NCBI GenBank assembly: GCA_034670405.1 | Contig: JAXDDX010000001.1 | Coordinates: forward strand, 15,825,001-15,889,000 | DNA: 64,000 bases | Direction of reading: 5' to 3' | Source: Hoplostethus atlanticus | Lineage: Eukaryota; Chordata; Actinopteri; Trachichthyiformes; Trachichthyidae | Part shown: positions 24,126 through 35,600 of the stretch, one piece after another | Layout: every line of letters begins with the position of its first letter | Position numbering within the stretch: the stretch's first letter is position 1 | The notes under the pieces: model-generated | Told to the model about the DNA's origin: nothing | Databases searched by the model: none | Seen by the model: only the letters and a program-made list of their open reading frames with translations | Made by a program: the position numbers and the translations under genes

Positions 24126-25585
24126 AGAGACTCTGCGTCCTTCTCTGTCTCGGTGGAAACACGCTACCACACCTAGCCGCCGCAGCGCTTCACCAGGCTG
24201 CCTCGCTGTAAAACCACTCTGAAAACAGAAGGTTACACTTGTGAGCCTCGTTTTATCCCAACCTAAAAACACAGGATTCATTTATTCATGTTATTCCGGA
24301 TGGATTCCTAATACAATGACACACCCGAGTCCGTCTGGAGGTGGAAACGCCAACAAACGTGGAACAACGAGGAACATTCAAGAAAGTCACGGGACGGCTG
24401 GTAAGAAGTTGCAGGAGTGAGTGGTTAAGTGTGACCGCCCCGTCACCAGAAGAGGTTTGATCTCTATTATCAAACCCCTTCCTTCCCCACCCTAGTTGCT
24501 CTGGGTAAGAGCGCCAGACAAAGAGGAGGACATAACCTACACTGACGGGCTTTGTCGTGCACGGTAGCAGCCTGTGTATGGGACTGATAATATCACCCTG
24601 GTTGGTCTCTGTTGTAATTGATCGTCTTTATTGGAGAAATGTCCACATCGGAGCTGCGGCGGCCGACTCTCCGGCTTTATTGTAGACGTGTTCAGTCAGT
24701 TAGCCTACGGGGAGTAACTTGTGCGGTTATAGAGAGCTGAGGCTTGATGCCAACTTTGTAGCCATAGTGAAGTTACCGAGCCATTTTATTGGGTTTTATT
24801 GGGATTTTCTGATTCATTACAGCGCCGTGGCTGCAGTGATGCTGTGGTTTTCTCTGTCTTACTCACTACATGGATACACCGACTGCTGCATCATTTCAGT
24901 GGTCATGTTGCCTGTTGGAGTCGAGTAAAACTGATTGTGTTTCCATTGACTCCCACAAATATATGTTGACATTCAGATGGCATACATTGATTCGCCACTC
25001 GCAAAGTGCCTTCCAAGATGGCGCACGCTAGTTTTTGAACTGTAGAAACCTCACACACACACTTCCCACAGTACACTGGCGAGGAGAACTCAAAACAAGT
25101 TGCCTGCCTGTCTGCCCACACTTTGGTGAAATAAACACCCAGCTTTTTGTCGGGAACAGGGCCCGGGTGTGAGCGAGGAAACCAAAATATCCAAACAATC
25201 CTGGTGAGAGGAGCTGAGGTGTGGACATTATGATCTGTTTACTATTTACACTTCCGTCACACCTCTGCATTGACTGAGGAACAGAAGAAATCAAACAGCC
25301 TGAAGTGAAGGAGGCAGAATAAGGCAGAAATTAAAGAAGAAAAGTGTTGAAAGAAGCTGATTTGCACTGGGAACAAGTGAAACTATCGCACCCCACTGGC
25401 ACATTTTTTTCACTTTTCATTAATTAAAATAACTGTTAATTAAATATCTTTTAATACAATTTGGAGAAAGTGACATGAATAATAATGCTGAACTCTCAAA
25501 GCCAATCTCACTCTCCCTCTCTCACTCCTCAGCACACATACATGATTACATTTCATATATATGTACAGTATTTCTGCCAATTATC
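24126..25585. other. Intergenic, nothing recognised
   Basis: Mixed unique sequence. Short open frames show no recognisable domain. Confidence 0.5.
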
Positions 25586-25603
25586 TCTTTCACACACACA
25601 CGC

Positions 25604-25643
<40 letters not shown>

Positions 25644-25825
25644 CCAGCAGTCCAGAGTTTCTGTATTAGTTCTGCCTGGTCAGATTCAGCCTTACAGCAG
25701 GTCACATGGTCCACTAATACGCTGGTCTGGAGCTCAGTGTGTGTGTGTGTATACATCTTTTGAATATGCCTAAATTCCCAAAGTTTATGCATATGTAGGT
25801 GTATGTGTGTGTGTGTGTGTTTGTA
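25586..25825. repeat. (CA)n and TG-rich tracts
   Basis: (CA)n with a few CG steps lies at about 25591-25642. Short TG tracts lie at 25737-25750 and 25801-25820. Confidence 0.9.
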
Positions 25826-27280
25826 TATGGACGCGTGAGAGCGTGTGTATGTACATAACTAGGAGCTTTAGTGGTAATTACTGTCCGGGCCGTGCTTAAA
25901 GGTTAGGCTTCAAAACAGTATTCAATATGTCAAATAAACACATGGCTCACTGAACAACTAGAAAACAGGGTGAGGGGAGAGGAGGAGGGAGAGAGAGAGA
26001 GAGAGGAGAGGGAAGGGGAGAGAAAGAAAGATGGAACATGGGACACAGAGAATGGGTGAGGGAGGGGAGGCTAAGAAGGGTAAGAGATAACTGAAAGGAA
26101 AGGGAGGGAAGGAACGAGGGAAAACCGGGACAGAGGGATGGAAGAAAAGAGAACGACAGAGGAGGAGAGGTATTGGTGATGTATGTGTTACGGGTCCCAG
26201 GGTATGAGTCCTCAGTAACTATACGGGTCATCTTTCTCTTTGTTAAGCTCATTGTTAATATCAATGTCCAATTTGTTAGATCAATAAATACATTCTCTTC
26301 AATACATTCAACTAACGCTGAACATTAATTACATAAAAATAATACATTCTATAATAATACTATAAAACACACATTGACCTCGTGCCTTTCATACACTTTA
26401 AAACACTATATTCTTGACAGTCTATATTATATATTATATAGTCTAGTATCTATTCCTCTATCTAGCTAACAGGGAGACCACACTGCCAGTGGGCCAACTG
26501 TAAGCTAACTATAGACTAACCACACATTAGACTTACTATAGGCTAGCTAACTCCATTAACACATGTATTTCAACAACATAAACACATTATCTTAACATAT
26601 TGTACATCAAAACTTGGAGCAAATCAAATCAAATAGTGTTCACGGCAAATGTGTGACTAATGTTTTGCTCGGGCTAGCGCGGGAAAACGTTGTTAAACTG
26701 TACATTCGCTAGCATGGCGTTTTGATTAGCATTTCTCAATAATAAATGAATATCTAACAATTTAGTTACTGTTCCGACCTTATTTAATCTACATCTTGGA
26801 TATTTTTCACAGGGCACTGACCTGAAATGACAGGATACAAAGAAGATACCGGGAGCTGTTGGTTAGGAGTCCTCGGTGACTGGGAGAACCCGTCGCACCT
26901 CGCGGTAACTACCGTCCACGCCATCGAGCGTAACCAGCTGTTGTCCTGTCATACTGACAGGAAATGAATAGCACAGGCGTTCACCTTTCGGTTTGAATAC
27001 AAGTTATTGTATTAATTATTATTATAAATAAAAGTATTGAAGTATTGTCAGTTTAGTGCATTCAAAACCCACAAAATACTCTTATTTACACGTATGTCAT
27101 TCTGAGGATGAGTAGTTTTAATGACTAATCCTTTATAAAACTTTTTCATAGAAATAAATGTCTGTTTTGCGACCCTCTATCACCGCTTCATACCGTACAA
27201 CAGTGATTCAACCACGAGCCAGTTCATGAAAGCTTTTACATTTGCTGCTCTGAACACCCGTGGTCAAGCAGGTCTTTCCC
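25826..27280. other. Intergenic, purine-rich then AT-rich
   Basis: A purine-rich tract (25965-26160) is followed by AT-rich sequence to 27280. Two loosely similar phrases, around 26197-26225 (GAGTCCTCAGTAACT) and 26868-26885 (GAGTCCTCGGTGACT), suggest an old duplicated or terminal-repeat structure but could not be resolved. Confidence 0.4.
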
Positions 27281-27400
27281 GGGAGAAATCCTCTGCTGAA
27301 CAGGAAGTGATGCGTTTCAGGTTTCCAGCAGCAGTAGCAGCAATGGCGGTTTGTCTGGAATAAACAGAACTGTGGTTTAGTTTGGGAAATACATGTAAGT
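27281..27400 (+). promoter_or_regulatory. Possible first exon or promoter with short upstream ORF
   Basis: An ETS-type ACAGGAAGTGA lies at 27300-27310. It is followed by GCAGCAGTAGCAGCA and ATGGCGG, which open only a six-residue frame (MAVCLE). A donor-like ATGTAAGT lies near 27392. ETS site, CAG-rich leader, ATG and GTAAGT in 100 bp resemble a vertebrate non-coding first exon. No downstream exon was identified, so this is weak. Confidence 0.2.
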
Positions 27401-27499
27401 CAACAGAGGAAAAGAATGTCCTCACAAGTGCAACATAAGGATAAGGGGTTTGTGTCAGTGATCCATGTGAATGCCAGTTTATCCTCCACCTCCATTATC
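27401..27499. other. Short spacer
   Basis: Nothing recognised. Confidence 0.4.
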
Positions 27500-27618
27500 T
27501 GGAGGTGTGTGTGTGTGTGTGTGTGTGTTGGGCTGTATGCCTCTGGGTCAGTGTGACAGAGTGATCATGGTCTGTCTGTCTAACGTTGGTTTCTGTCAAC
27601 TCACATCACCGTCCTTAA
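27500..27618 (+). repeat. Copy 1 of a diverged repeat shared with 33652-33774
   Basis: GGAGGTGTGTG(TG)n is followed by TATGCCTCTGGGTCAGTGTG, GATCATGGT and CTGTCAACTCACATCACCGT. The same order, including the TG tract, occurs at 33652-33774 in the same orientation, with point changes and an 8-bp indel. It is an unidentified interspersed repeat or an old local duplication. Confidence 0.75.
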
Positions 27619-27907
27619 TATCAGTTCTCTGATAAATAACCGCTTAGGAGCAAAGACGTCACAAAAAAGACAATCTTGCAGTTTACCACTTTATAAAAAC
27701 CCAGGAGTGCATGACAGGGCATGTCTACTTTCCCCACACCCACATACACACACCAACAGAATCAGGCTGCATTTAAGGTATAAAGGAAGGTAAAATGTTA
27801 TACCCTTTAATAAAAAAAAAAAAGATAAAACTGTATTTACAAAACTCAAAATTTACAAAATCCCTTCTGAGCATTCAAAGTCCCAGTGTCCCAGTGTTCA
27901 GCCATGT
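27619..27907. other. Spacer to the piggyBac relic
   Basis: AT-rich sequence. A matching TTAACCC-type left end for the piggyBac element was looked for here and not found. Confidence 0.4.
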
Positions 27908-29746
27908 TCATTTGCAGTGATAGTCCCAGAAACAGTTCTTTTCCTCTGAAAAGCAAAGACGAACATTACACTTGCTGCATAGGGTGTTGGTATATCCTGT
28001 ATTGCAGTGTCTGCAGCGCCCTCTGTTCGTCTTCACCGGGAAATGGGCGATGAGGTCTTTGCGTACATCTAGCGGGGGGTGTGCAGATGACCTTTTGGCT
28101 GGGACCCCATTTGATGGACTTCCATCACCTGATGGTCTCTTCTGAGCACTCAAGGGGCTCCTTGATGTCCCTGTCTGCGTTTCTGGGCTCCTATTGCCTG
28201 AAGATGGTCGCCCTCTCTTTGGTGTGTTGAGTGGTGTATTCACCAGGATGAGAGAGGATGCTAGTTGTGCCTGAAACTGTCTCCTGTTCAGTATCTCCTT
28301 CTTTGAAATATTGAGAGCTTTGCAGTCCCGCTTGTAGAGGAGCCAGGCGTTGATCACAGCGAGGATGATGGTGTACCAGAAGATGTAAGGTGTACCAGCG
28401 GTGAGATTTCATGGGGAACTTGACTTGGCTGTAAATGAGTCCAACAAATCCACACCTCCCATGTGTTTGTTGTAGGTACCAACAATGTAAGGCCTCTCAA
28501 CTTCAATGTAGGTTTTGGTGGCTTTGTCCCAACGTTGAATCTTCTGCACAGGTTCTGGTCCAGCAAAGGATGACACAAGTGTGACCGCCCTGTTGTCATA
28601 CCACTTCACAGCACAGATGTTGTGGTTCCCCTCCACTCTGATGTCAAAGCTTCCTCTCCCCTTTTTCTTCAAGCTCTTCTCGTCTTCAAGATTACAGTTG
28701 GGTAGGCGTACCTGCCTGGCTGTTCCCACGTAATGAATTCCACGATCAAGGAGCTTGACTACCAATGGGACACAGGTGAAGTAGTTGTCTGCGTAGATCT
28801 TGTAGTTCTGACCTTCTGGAAGCGTGGAGGCAAGCTTCATCACGACATCACCTGACAATCCAAGTTCAGATTTGGCTCGTATTCCGTTAACACTGCCTTG
28901 GTACACATCCAGGTCACAGAGCATGCCAGAGATTTCAGTTCTTACCCACACTTTGAAACCCCATGGGTGTGGCTTGCCTCGCGTATATTGTTTTATGCTG
29001 CTGAATTTCCCCTTGAAAGGAATCATCATCTCATCCACAGAGTTGTGCTCTTCCGGTACCACCTGCAGGCATTTCTCTCTGAATGAATCAAGCCTGAATC
29101 AAGGTCTGAGTTTCCAGAGTTTGTCTTTCTTTTCTGTCTCCGACACTGTCAAGTTGTTTACAAAACGTAATGATGTCAACAGAGATTGGAATCTATTGCG
29201 TGGCATTACATCAGAAACAGGGGTGTACCAGGTGTCTGTCTCCCAATACATACGGACTCCAGACATTTGCATTAGGCCCATCTTCAGGTACATGCCAATC
29301 ACTTTTTCAATTTCTTTTGTATTGGTGTTTATAGATGTTCCATTCTTTTGAAAGCTGTACTCATTTGTGTTTTTTGTCAGAGCCTGAATCATGTCTTCTG
29401 ACACAAACTTCTGGAAGTACTCCAGTGGTGTGTGGAGGGAAACGGCATCATTGGTGATATCTGGACCAGAAAAATCAGTATTGGGACTGATGAAATCCTT
29501 TTTCAGCCAACGATACCTGTCACGGGGCATGGTGTGTTTGTTAGTTTGGGGCTCAATGTCCACATAATCATCAGCTGGGCAGTCAGTGGGCTGTAGATTT
29601 TCTTTGTCCACTTCACCGGCATCTTCATCTGCCTCTTCGTCACTCGTATCAGTGTCTGATTCCATCTCAAAATCACTGTCTCCATTTTGGATGGCATCAA
29701 TCACATCCTGCACACTGTAAAGAACACCTCTCTTTGCTGGTGGCAT
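27908..29746 (-). pseudogene. piggyBac transposase (PGBD-type), broken
   Basis: One frame runs from ATG at 29746 (MPPAKRG) to a stop at 27908. It is interrupted by TGA at 29099-29101 and TGA at 28409-28411. The product would be about 610 residues, the usual piggyBac length. The N-terminus is acidic (SDFEMESDTDTSDEEADEDA). The DDE core is recognisable, with catalytic Asp in NSVDEMMIPFKGK (29033-29035), YADNYFTC (28787-28789) and HMGGVDLLD (28448-28450). The C-terminus is a Cys-rich domain (CRHCNTGY, CSKCNVRLCF). The first stop lies in a local duplication of CTTGATTCA. At the second, the expected FPMKSHRWY is found in another phase before the original frame resumes, so two compensating indels are likely. 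A TTTCCATTTCAG acceptor-like site lies just before the ATG. Confidence 0.93.
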
Positions 29747-30290
29747 TCTGAAATGGAAAAAGTAAAACAAACAAATAAATAAATATGTACGTAAGTAAGT
29801 AATACATATGAGCATATATTCTCCAGGCTAAATAATTTCAATTCAAATGTATCCTAATCTTACTTTCACATTCCACCAAATTCACACAATAGTGTCTGGA
29901 TAGCCTATTATGCTCTCTACTTATCATACTAAAAGGGAACACTTCACATCCCCACATTCCCTGAACAATGCAACGAGCATCCCCATGTCCCCATGTAATG
30001 TGTAAGGTGCAACTGCTATTTTGACTACCACCCTCACCCAGGTATGTAGAATTACAACATAGACATAACATGCTCAAAATCACATTTGATGAATGTATTC
30101 CACAATAACTAAATATCTACATGTTATAGACATTGTAATCATCATAAAAAAAAATATTTAAGGCATTTTACTTACTTGAATCTTGACAAATCCAGTCCAA
30201 TAAAACAAAGAGATGAGTCTGAAGAAAAGTTTGCAGGTTGTGTGAGTTCATGGCCTGATGGCCGGACCTATAAACACATTTACCATCCAA
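29747..30290 (-). other. Non-coding 5' part of the piggyBac element
   Basis: AT-rich sequence upstream of the transposase start, with no open frame of note. It may contain the element's promoter or a 5' UTR intron, judged only from the acceptor-like site adjoining the ATG. Confidence 0.4.
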
Positions 30291-30292
30291 TA

Positions 30293-30740
30293 GCATTGCA
30301 GGGTTAAACAATAGGACCCATTGACTATCTAAATGTGGTCTTTTAAAAAAAAACAATTGCCGATTTTTTTTTTAGGATAGCTAAAACTGATGTTGTAATT
30401 TTGCAACAGTGGGCCTTACAGGGTTAATAAATGACTTCATAAAAAAATATGACTGTTGTGTGATTATTATTCATGATATAGACTGTTATGGGGCAACATA
30501 AGCACTCAACCCTGCAAATTAACCCTTAGTTGTTTTGTATATTTGTGAGTATAAACACAGAAATTCTGCTCCCAACTAGGGCCAACGTTGCAATATTACA
30601 ACATGTCCCTAAGAACTTACTAAAACATAAACATTTTGAAAACCCTTTAATTTCTGCATCAGAGGCCCCCTACAACAACATCTGAGAGGTGAAAAAATGT
30701 TTTGCTCATTTTTTTGTATATTTGGGTTTTACAGGGTTAA
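30293..30740. mobile_element. Cluster of piggyBac-like TTAA ends
   Basis: Right-type ends are TTGCAGGG-TTAA (to 30307), TTACAGGG-TTAA (to 30427) and TTTTACAGGG-TTAA (to 30740). Left-type ends are TCAA-CCCTGCAA (from 30507) and TTAA-CCCTTAG (from 30519). Inner blocks share GGGCCAACGTTGCAATATTA (30580s) and the related complement GCCCACTGTTGCAAAATTAC (30390s). The segment 30523-30736, bounded by TTAA, could be a short non-autonomous relative. Confidence 0.55.
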
Positions 30741-30985
30741 GGCAGAGGCAGGATTGTGTCATGGCTGTCTAAACAGAGAAAAGATTGATTCTGTGTAGCG
30801 TCTCGCTGTTTAGTCAGCCGGGAAAACATCAGATCTATTCCGCAAAGAGTTAAAATCAGTCACTTTGTGCCTGTGTGACTCCAGCCTGTGACGAAGAGAC
30901 TCCACTTTTGATGCTCTCGGGCTTAATTCTCGATGAAAACTAGGAGGCGGGGAGCGCAGGTTACACTTCAAAGACAGCGGGGACA
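30741..30985. other. Spacer, nothing recognised
   Basis: Mixed unique sequence. Confidence 0.4.
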
Positions 30986-31085
30986 AGAAACAGTAAAATA
31001 TGGCGATAGAAAGCAGCTCACCGGGGCTGTAAGCCGTAATGCAAATGGTTATTACCGCATTTGATAATGATATACTTAGAGGGAA
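30986..31085. promoter_or_regulatory. Candidate conserved non-coding island with octamer
   Basis: A perfect octamer ATGCAAAT (31039-31046) sits with GGTTATTACCGC and TTTGATAATGATATA, with no coding frame. It resembles POU/homeodomain enhancer sequence. Function is inferred. Confidence 0.25.
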
Positions 31086-31272
31086 TCCTGCTTAGCGTGG
31101 CCTGAACCGCTTCACAGTGTATTTGACATGATGACATTTTGTCCCTGTGAGGTGGACTTGTCTGAAGCTGGACACACGCAGACACGGGTATTGATTTTGG
31201 GGTGGTTGCCGCAGCGATACTGACATAACATTAATTATGAAGAGGTTAAAAGTCGGGCAGCTACGCAGGGAA

Positions 31273-31313
<41 letters not shown>

Positions 31314-31471
31314 AGGAGAGAGAGGGAGAGAAAGGCAAAGGGAGAGCGTGGGAGAGACACACATACAGCTGCATGAAGAAGCCAGCATCTGTTGTTAACA
31401 AATACTGGTATGATGACTCCGCTGAGAAGTGACCTTGGTGTAAATGGAGACGTGTGAATATGAAAGAGTAG

Positions 31472-31511
<40 letters not shown>

Positions 31512-31604
31512 TAGGTGGGTGTGGGATGTGATGGAGGCGGTGGAGAGAATGTATTTTTCTATGTAAATGACTCATTTCATTTCATCAAGGACATTTTCAA
31601 ACTG
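31086..31604. repeat. (GA)n and (TG)n tracts
   Basis: (GA)n lies at 31274-31312 and (TG)n at 31471-31511. Intervening sequence is not recognised. Confidence 0.85.
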
Positions 31605-31800
31605 CCAGTTGCATGGTATCAAAGTATTTAGCTACTTACAGGAAGTTATCGGTAGTTTCCCCAGCACAAGTTTGCACGTTATTGGGTGTATTGTTATCCT
31701 TGGTGGATTGGGCCACTGCAGCGGGGCTCAAACCAACAACCTTTCAATTACGAGGCCGCCTCCCGAACCAGCTTATCACCCAACTAATAAAACAGTTTAT
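31605..31800 (-). mobile_element. tRNA-derived SINE, decayed
   Basis: On the minus strand from about 31795, GGCGGCCTCGTAATTGAAAG leads to a B-box-like GGTTTGAGCCCC (31723-31734), followed by a body with GGCCCAATCCACCAAGGATA. The pattern of cloverleaf-like head plus SINE body is typical, but it is strongly diverged and the A box is unclear. Confidence 0.5.
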
Positions 31801-32259
31801 TTCTACATATACTGTGTGTGTAATAACTACCCATCTATTGTTTCATGCTCTGTCCTTGTGTGTGCCTGTGTACACAATGTACCTAAGTGTGAAAACATGC
31901 AGAGAGAATCATAGGCCATGCACTCAGGGAGGATGAGGGATGAGTAAGTGTGATTTTGCGTGTGTGTGTGTGTGTGTGTGCATGTCTCTCTCTCTCTCCA
32001 GCAAGTTTTACCCATATTGCATTAATGTGCATCCATTATATTATTATATTAACCTCAGTTATATTAGGTGTGTGTGTATATATTAGGTGAGTCATTCTCC
32101 CGTCTTTGCCTAATTGTCTAGTGTGAGAATAATTACGAGATCCACAAACCCCCCCTGTGAAATCTGTTGTTGTTGTGTGTGATGCGATACCTTTTTTATT
32201 TGACAAGTCATCCTGTGTGTCCCCATGCCTGAACACTTGAGTTGTCTTCTCACAGTGGA
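31801..32259. other. Intergenic with short TG tract
   Basis: (TG)n lies at about 31959-31981. Nothing else was recognised. Confidence 0.45.
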
Positions 32260-32597
32260 AGGATTGACAGAAACACCTGTGGAGTTTTAGTGGAGCTTGA
32301 TTTTTTCACCCTATCTCTCAAAGATGAAAGCTTTAAGTACTACCTGTCTGTCTACCTGATGGTGGATGATGGTCTACCAGGTCTCGCACGGTCTAGGAGT
32401 CCCATTTTCTCTATATCTTGCAGTAATGTTTTGAACTCAGTTATTTTCCTTTGACTTTTACCTTCCTTATGCAAAATGATCTTACATCTAATCTCATTTC
32501 TTTGACACCAAAAAATTAAACAATCTGTACTGAATGGCCGTTTGACTGGAAACTGAATGAACGAAAGGGTGGTCTCTGACTTTTGAACAGTCCTGTA
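32260..32597 (-). mobile_element. Tc1-like transposon relic, right end
   Basis: The minus strand begins at TA (32596-32597) with TACAGGACTGTTCAAAAGTC followed by AGAGACCACCC, a fish Tc1-type terminal repeat. Downstream, in shifted phases, it reads IILHKEGKSQRKI, LLDRARPGRPSSTI and YLKLSSLRDRVKKSSST. These are the N-terminal helix-turn-helix and GRPR region of Tc1 transposases. The catalytic domain and the other end are missing, so this is a truncated dead copy. Confidence 0.8.
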
Positions 32598-32952
32598 CAT
32601 TCTTAATTTGTCCCTGAGAGGAGGAGAAATCCAAAACCTGTCTGGGGATGGAGGCTGTGGAGGGACAAAATGAATACAGTTAATCTATGAGCTGTTATTT
32701 TTATATCAACATATGTAGCCTAATAATTTCTCTATCATTTGAATGTGATCATTATCTTGTAAACTCCTTTAGCAACATTGTTGAAGGCCAGTGATCACTG
32801 CATTGAAGTGAACAGACCCCAGCACAGTACAATCTACTGTACTGTGTGTTTGCTTACAATGAGACTGAGAAATGTGTCACGGCAATTAATTAACAATTAT
32901 TAATTAGATCAGGAGTGGGCGCCACAGAGCACGGGCTGATCAACTAGAGGAT

Positions 32953-33004
<52 letters not shown>

Positions 33005-33107
33005 AGGATGAGAGGGAGGAGTGGGAGGATGCTGGGTGACCATCTGTTGACGTTATGCTCTTCACACTCCTCTGTCTCTGTTAGCATCTCTTTCTCTCCG
33101 GGTCCCA

Positions 33108-33172
<65 letters not shown>

Positions 33173-33651
33173 CATCTCTCTTCTATTCTCCCTCTCCTCC
33201 TGATCTTTCACCTCTCTTTTCTTGTCCTCTCTTCTCATCTCTCTCTCTCTCCATTCTTCTCCCAGGTTACTCCATCTCTGTGTAAACACTACTTCTGTTT
33301 AATGCTAAGAAGCAAAGCCTATCGTGTGTCCCAGCGTATTCACGTTTCTGCCCGTGCACACACACGCACAAAGCAAACCTTTTCTACGAAGCCACTATTC
33401 ACTTGCACAGAGCATTTGCTTACACTGGGCAAACAGCTAGATGTACCGAAAGGAACATTCATGCAGGTGTGTGTTGTGTGTGTGATTGAGAGAGAGTATA
33501 TTATATAACAATTAATAAATATTATTATTTAATATTATACATTATCAGTGTGTGTGATCCTGTGTGTACTTGCCTAAACCCCCCGTTTGCCTGAAATTGG
33601 CACTGCAAGGATTTTTGGGACACTTTTAGCCATATACCATAAGCTGTGGGC
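32598..33651. repeat. GA, TC and CA microsatellite cluster
   Basis: (GA)n lies at 32956-33001 and (TC)n adjoining (CA)n at 33110-33170. No gene was recognised in the surrounding sequence. Confidence 0.85.
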
Positions 33652-33654
33652 TGG

Positions 33655-33694
<40 letters not shown>

Positions 33695-33774
33695 ACGCTG
33701 GTATGCCTCAGGGTCAGTGTGATCATGGTGTATCTGATTAACGCTGGTATCTGTCAACTCACATCACCGTTCTT
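33652..33774 (+). repeat. Copy 2 of the diverged repeat at 27500-27618
   Basis: GGAGGTGTGTG(TG)n, then TATGCCTCAGGGTCAGTGTG, ATCATGGTGTATCTG and CTGTCAACTCACATCACCGT match copy 1 in order and orientation. The sequences flanking the two copies do not match, so only this block is shared. Confidence 0.75.
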
Positions 33775-34302
33775 TACCAGCGACGCAACAGTAGGTCACT
33801 GCTCCCCAATTAGTGGTGAGTTCTTTACCCACCTATTTGTCTGACCTCAATCTCAACGAACTAAATTAATTGTAAATATCACACTAAGTAGTATCACACT
33901 GATGCAGGTTGTATGAAGGTGTGGAGAAAAAAAGTATAAATTCATGTTTTTTGAGAATATAATTTATTGTTGTTTATGTTGGTGGTTGTTTGCATCATGT
34001 TGTGTTCACTGACTGGAGGTTATAGTTTACCACTGCATCACTGACTGTAATCATATGTCACTGCACATTTAAGTACATCAACCAACCAAACAATATAATT
34101 ATTATTATTATTATCAGGTTGATCGCATCTGTTCTACTAATTGAGCTACTCAGGAAATGGATTATTACACATATCACTGTCTACTCCTGCTTTTCCCCCC
34201 GATCATAAACTGTCGCTCACTGTCAGATTGCTTTGGTGTGATGTTGTGTGAAATGAGTAGGGTGGTTCACTACAGCTCACAGCATATGGGCCTGCCAAAG
34301 AG

Positions 34303-34355
<53 letters not shown>

Positions 34356-35600
34356 AAGATGTAATTATATATAGAGAGAGAACGAGACAGGCAGACAGAA
34401 ATAAAGAGAGTGAGTGGAACATCTATACAGTTAAAGCTGGAGAGGAAGGAGAAAAGGAGATAAAGAGATAGTGAAAATGACAGGAGAACAAGGGGATGAG
34501 AGACAAAAAGAGACTGCTAATTATTAACGGCAAGAGGGAGTAAGACAAGGACAGACAGACAGAGAGAGAGAGAACTAGAGGAAGGAGAGAGAAAGAGAGA
34601 GAGATGATGAGACTGACAAATAGGCACAGAAAGACACCAAAAAAGAAGAAAAGAGACAGAAAAAGAGGAGAAATTCAAAAGGGCTAGTGAGGGGAAGAGT
34701 GATAGGAGGAAATACAGACAGGCAGAGACAGAAAAAGAGGGAGAGGCAGGGAAAGAGGGAAGAGGGGAGGAAGAGACAGTGAGAAGTGACATAGCTGACA
34801 TTTACCTTCCATATTCTTCAGTAAACAAAGAACAGGAGGGATGAACAGAGGAAGAGAGATGGAGGCAGGGAGAGGGTGAATGAATATGTGACTGTTACCG
34901 TGTAGCTGTGTAAATATTGGATGTATGCATGACCCCCGACCTCCATACCTCCCTCCTGAAGAAGCCGGCGTTCCACTATCCGTCCCCCACAAGTGGAACA
35001 GTCCTCAGATCTGACAGGCCATTTTTCCCAGTTGGCAACTCGCATTCATGGTAAATCCAGTAAGTCCCTACTTACCTTATCGAAACAGGATGGGATTCTT
35101 CTACTGGCGCTGGACAAGGAACGTTTCAATCATTTTAAAGTAGGTCCACACACACTTCTGCACCACCAAAAGTGTGCTATACAAACCAGAAGTTAGCTGG
35201 GAAGTTAAGCTAGGCAACTTAAGAAGAATTGAAGGCAAAGTTATTGGTATAAATATTGAGAGGAGCAGCATGAAAACAGCCGTTAGCTACTTGAGCTAAC
35301 TAGCGACATAGCTAGCCTAGCTTAGCTTGGCGGAATAAGGCCTACATTATGAGAAGACTAAAACCACTGACCATAAGAGGAAGCGCTTTGGTGACTTAGA
35401 CCCACCTGGAAGAATAAACAAAGGACAAAATGTTGAGTTAGCTGGCCTTCATAGGCTACTCAGGCTAACGCGAGCCTGCAGTTTGTGTTTTGGGTCCTGT
35501 TAACAATCATACACCCTCGGCCAGGCAACGGATTGATAGGAAGTCCAGCCAATGACAACAGTTTCAGGGTAAAAGGCGGCATATGATTGGCTTGACCCCA
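33775..35600. other. Intergenic, purine-rich patches
   Basis: (GA)n lies at about 34309-34352, and purine-rich sequence extends to 34870. The stretch 35170-35340 is rich in GCTAGC/TTAGCT words. No gene was recognised. Confidence 0.45.

Larger units (their letters stand above)
27908..30427 (-). mobile_element. piggyBac-like DNA transposon, inactive
   Basis: The element contains a broken piggyBac transposase on the minus strand. Its probable 5' end is on the right, where GGCCTTACAGGG meets TTAA at 30424-30427; read inward this is TTAA-CCCTGTAAGGCC. TTAA targets and CCC-type ends are diagnostic of piggyBac. Another TTAA end (TTGCAGGGTTAA, to 30307) lies inside this interval and could be the true boundary. 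The left end was not identified, so the copy may be truncated there. Confidence 0.75.

Noticed and set aside
26186..26930. Possible solo LTR (TGTTACGGGTCC at the left, GAGCGTAACCA at the right)
   Set aside because: No target duplication, primer-binding site or polypurine tract could be shown; the similarity between the two phrases is short.
34157..34471. Open frame with Arg-Glu repeats
   Set aside because: It is a translation of (GA)n and has no domain.
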